From: Candidatus Thorarchaeota archaeon
Lineage (GTDB): Archaea; Asgardarchaeota; Thorarchaeia; Thorarchaeales; Thorarchaeaceae
Direction of reading: 5' to 3'
DNA: 32,759 nucleotides
Assembly: GCA_016839245.1 (NCBI GenBank)
Contig: JAEOUN010000010.1
Span: 1 to 32,759 of the forward strand
The first letter of the stretch is position 1, and the number at the start of each line of letters is the position of its first letter. The translations under genes and the position numbers were made by a program. This document shows, piece after piece, positions 32,355 to 32,759 of the stretch. A model generated the notes under the pieces. The model worked only from the letters and a program-made list of their open reading frames with translations. It did not search any database and was not told the origin of the DNA.

Positions 32355-32759
32355 CTACTCATTGGGTAGAATAAACATTGTTTCTATCCTTTCAACACCC
32401 TCAAGTGTCTCAAGTTCTTTTGTTATGAAGTGAGTGAGATCCTTGATGTCTTTTACACGGACTGTGAGAATGAAACTTGCTGGTCCTGCTGTATGCAAAA
32501 TCTCATGGATTTCTTTGTAACCTATGAGCGTAGAATGCAATCTCTCTGCGGTTCCAGGTTTCACTGACATCAATACAAGAACTTGAATTTCAAGTCCCAT
32601 TTTTCTATAGTCTAAATCAACAGTATATCTTTTTACAACTCCTGAATTAACAAGATTCTCCATTCGATTCTTGATTGAACTAGGACTAAGTTTCACACTC
32701 TTTTTGATATCTCGTAGTGAAATTCTAGCATTCTCAGAAAGAATCTCTATAATCTTCCG
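32355..32759 (-). CDS. Lrp/AsnC-family transcriptional regulator (5' end outside window)
   Basis: The frame is open to the right edge: the codons between 32696 and 32759 read IIEILSENARISLRDIKKS, the first helices of an Lrp-type HTH, so the GTG at 32696 is not the start. Then comes the recognition helix region SPSSIKNRMENLVNSGVVKR and a RAM/AsnC ligand-binding domain (VLVLMSVKPGTAERL ... LETLEGVERIETMFIL). Family members sense amino acids or related metabolites. 134 residues are visible of an expected 145-160. Confidence 0.92.
   Translation of the reverse strand, partial: RKIIEILSENARISLRDIKKSVKLSPSSIKNRMENLVNSGVVKRYTVDLDYRKMGLEIQVLVLMSVKPGTAERLHSTLIGYKEIHEILHTAGPASFILTVRVKDIKDLTHFITKELETLEGVERIETMFILPNE

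Noticed and set aside
1..32759. CRISPR array, transposase or integrase
   Set aside because: No regularly spaced repeats and no recognisable recombinase or transposase frame were found in the window.

Overview
The window reads as a piece of an archaeal chromosome, most likely from an Asgard archaeon close to Thorarchaeota (this placement is inference from gene content; no phylogeny could be run). Archaeal signs are a TFIIB-type initiation factor, a UbiA-family archaeal lipid prenyltransferase, a HIGH/FSGRQG arginyl-tRNA synthetase, tRNAs with encoded CCA, and a tRNA-Leu broken by two small introns, one with a clean bulge-helix-bulge. Eukaryote-like signs are a Snf7/ESCRT-III-like protein, a B-box zinc-finger protein with coiled coil and a PH/GRAM-like region, a longin-like protein and a zinc-ribbon Yip1-like membrane protein. 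Many starts are GTG or TTG behind strong Shine-Dalgarno (SD) sequences, which lets several starts be corrected. Both edges cut genes (an FtsX-type permease at the left, an Lrp/AsnC regulator at the right).

Layout. 1-1.75 kb: end of an ABC export/lipoprotein-type permease and its ATPase. 1.9-4.1 kb: ESCRT-III-like gene converging on the B-box/PH-like gene. 4.2-7.0 kb: tldD-pmbA protease pair. 7.0-8.9 kb: argS, divergent from tfb (9.3-10.3 kb), with a 383-bp regulatory gap holding a 10-bp inverted repeat. 10.4-11.2 kb: longin-like protein. 11.2-13.9 kb (minus): tightly coupled operon of a DUF6125-like protein, an endonuclease IV-like enzyme and a Trm11-like methyltransferase. 14.0-15.8 kb: UbiA prenyltransferase and Yip1-like protein. 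15.9-18.9 kb: two divergent units, each a winged-helix regulator followed by an ECF-type S-component-like membrane protein; the plus-strand unit ends in hypB. 18.9-21.2 kb: TraB-family protein, small winged-helix regulator with palindromic sites, GrpB-family protein and a membrane protein. 21.4-23.5 kb: tRNA-His and a surface beta-helix gene, bounded on the far side by a decayed copy of the tRNA-His 3' end. 23.5-27.6 kb: DUF2804 protein, small membrane protein, M1-like peptidase, metallophosphoesterase. 27.7-30.7 kb: nikR divergent from a cbiM-N-Q-O-type transporter. 30.8-32.8 kb: two-intron tRNA-Leu(CAG), an unknown multi-pass membrane protein and the Lrp-like gene.

How the parts fit. Nickel handling is the clearest theme: NikR and its divergent M-N-Q-O transporter, with repeats at the shared promoter, together with HypB (nickel insertion into [NiFe] hydrogenase), which is co-transcribed with a second S-component-like protein. 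The ESCRT-III/B-box pair, the longin-like protein and the Yip1-like protein point to a membrane-remodelling repertoire. The best candidates for new biology are the doubly interrupted tRNA-Leu, the ESCRT-III/B-box-PH pair, the tRNA-flanked surface-protein cassette, and several un-annotated dyads placed exactly at promoters or start codons.
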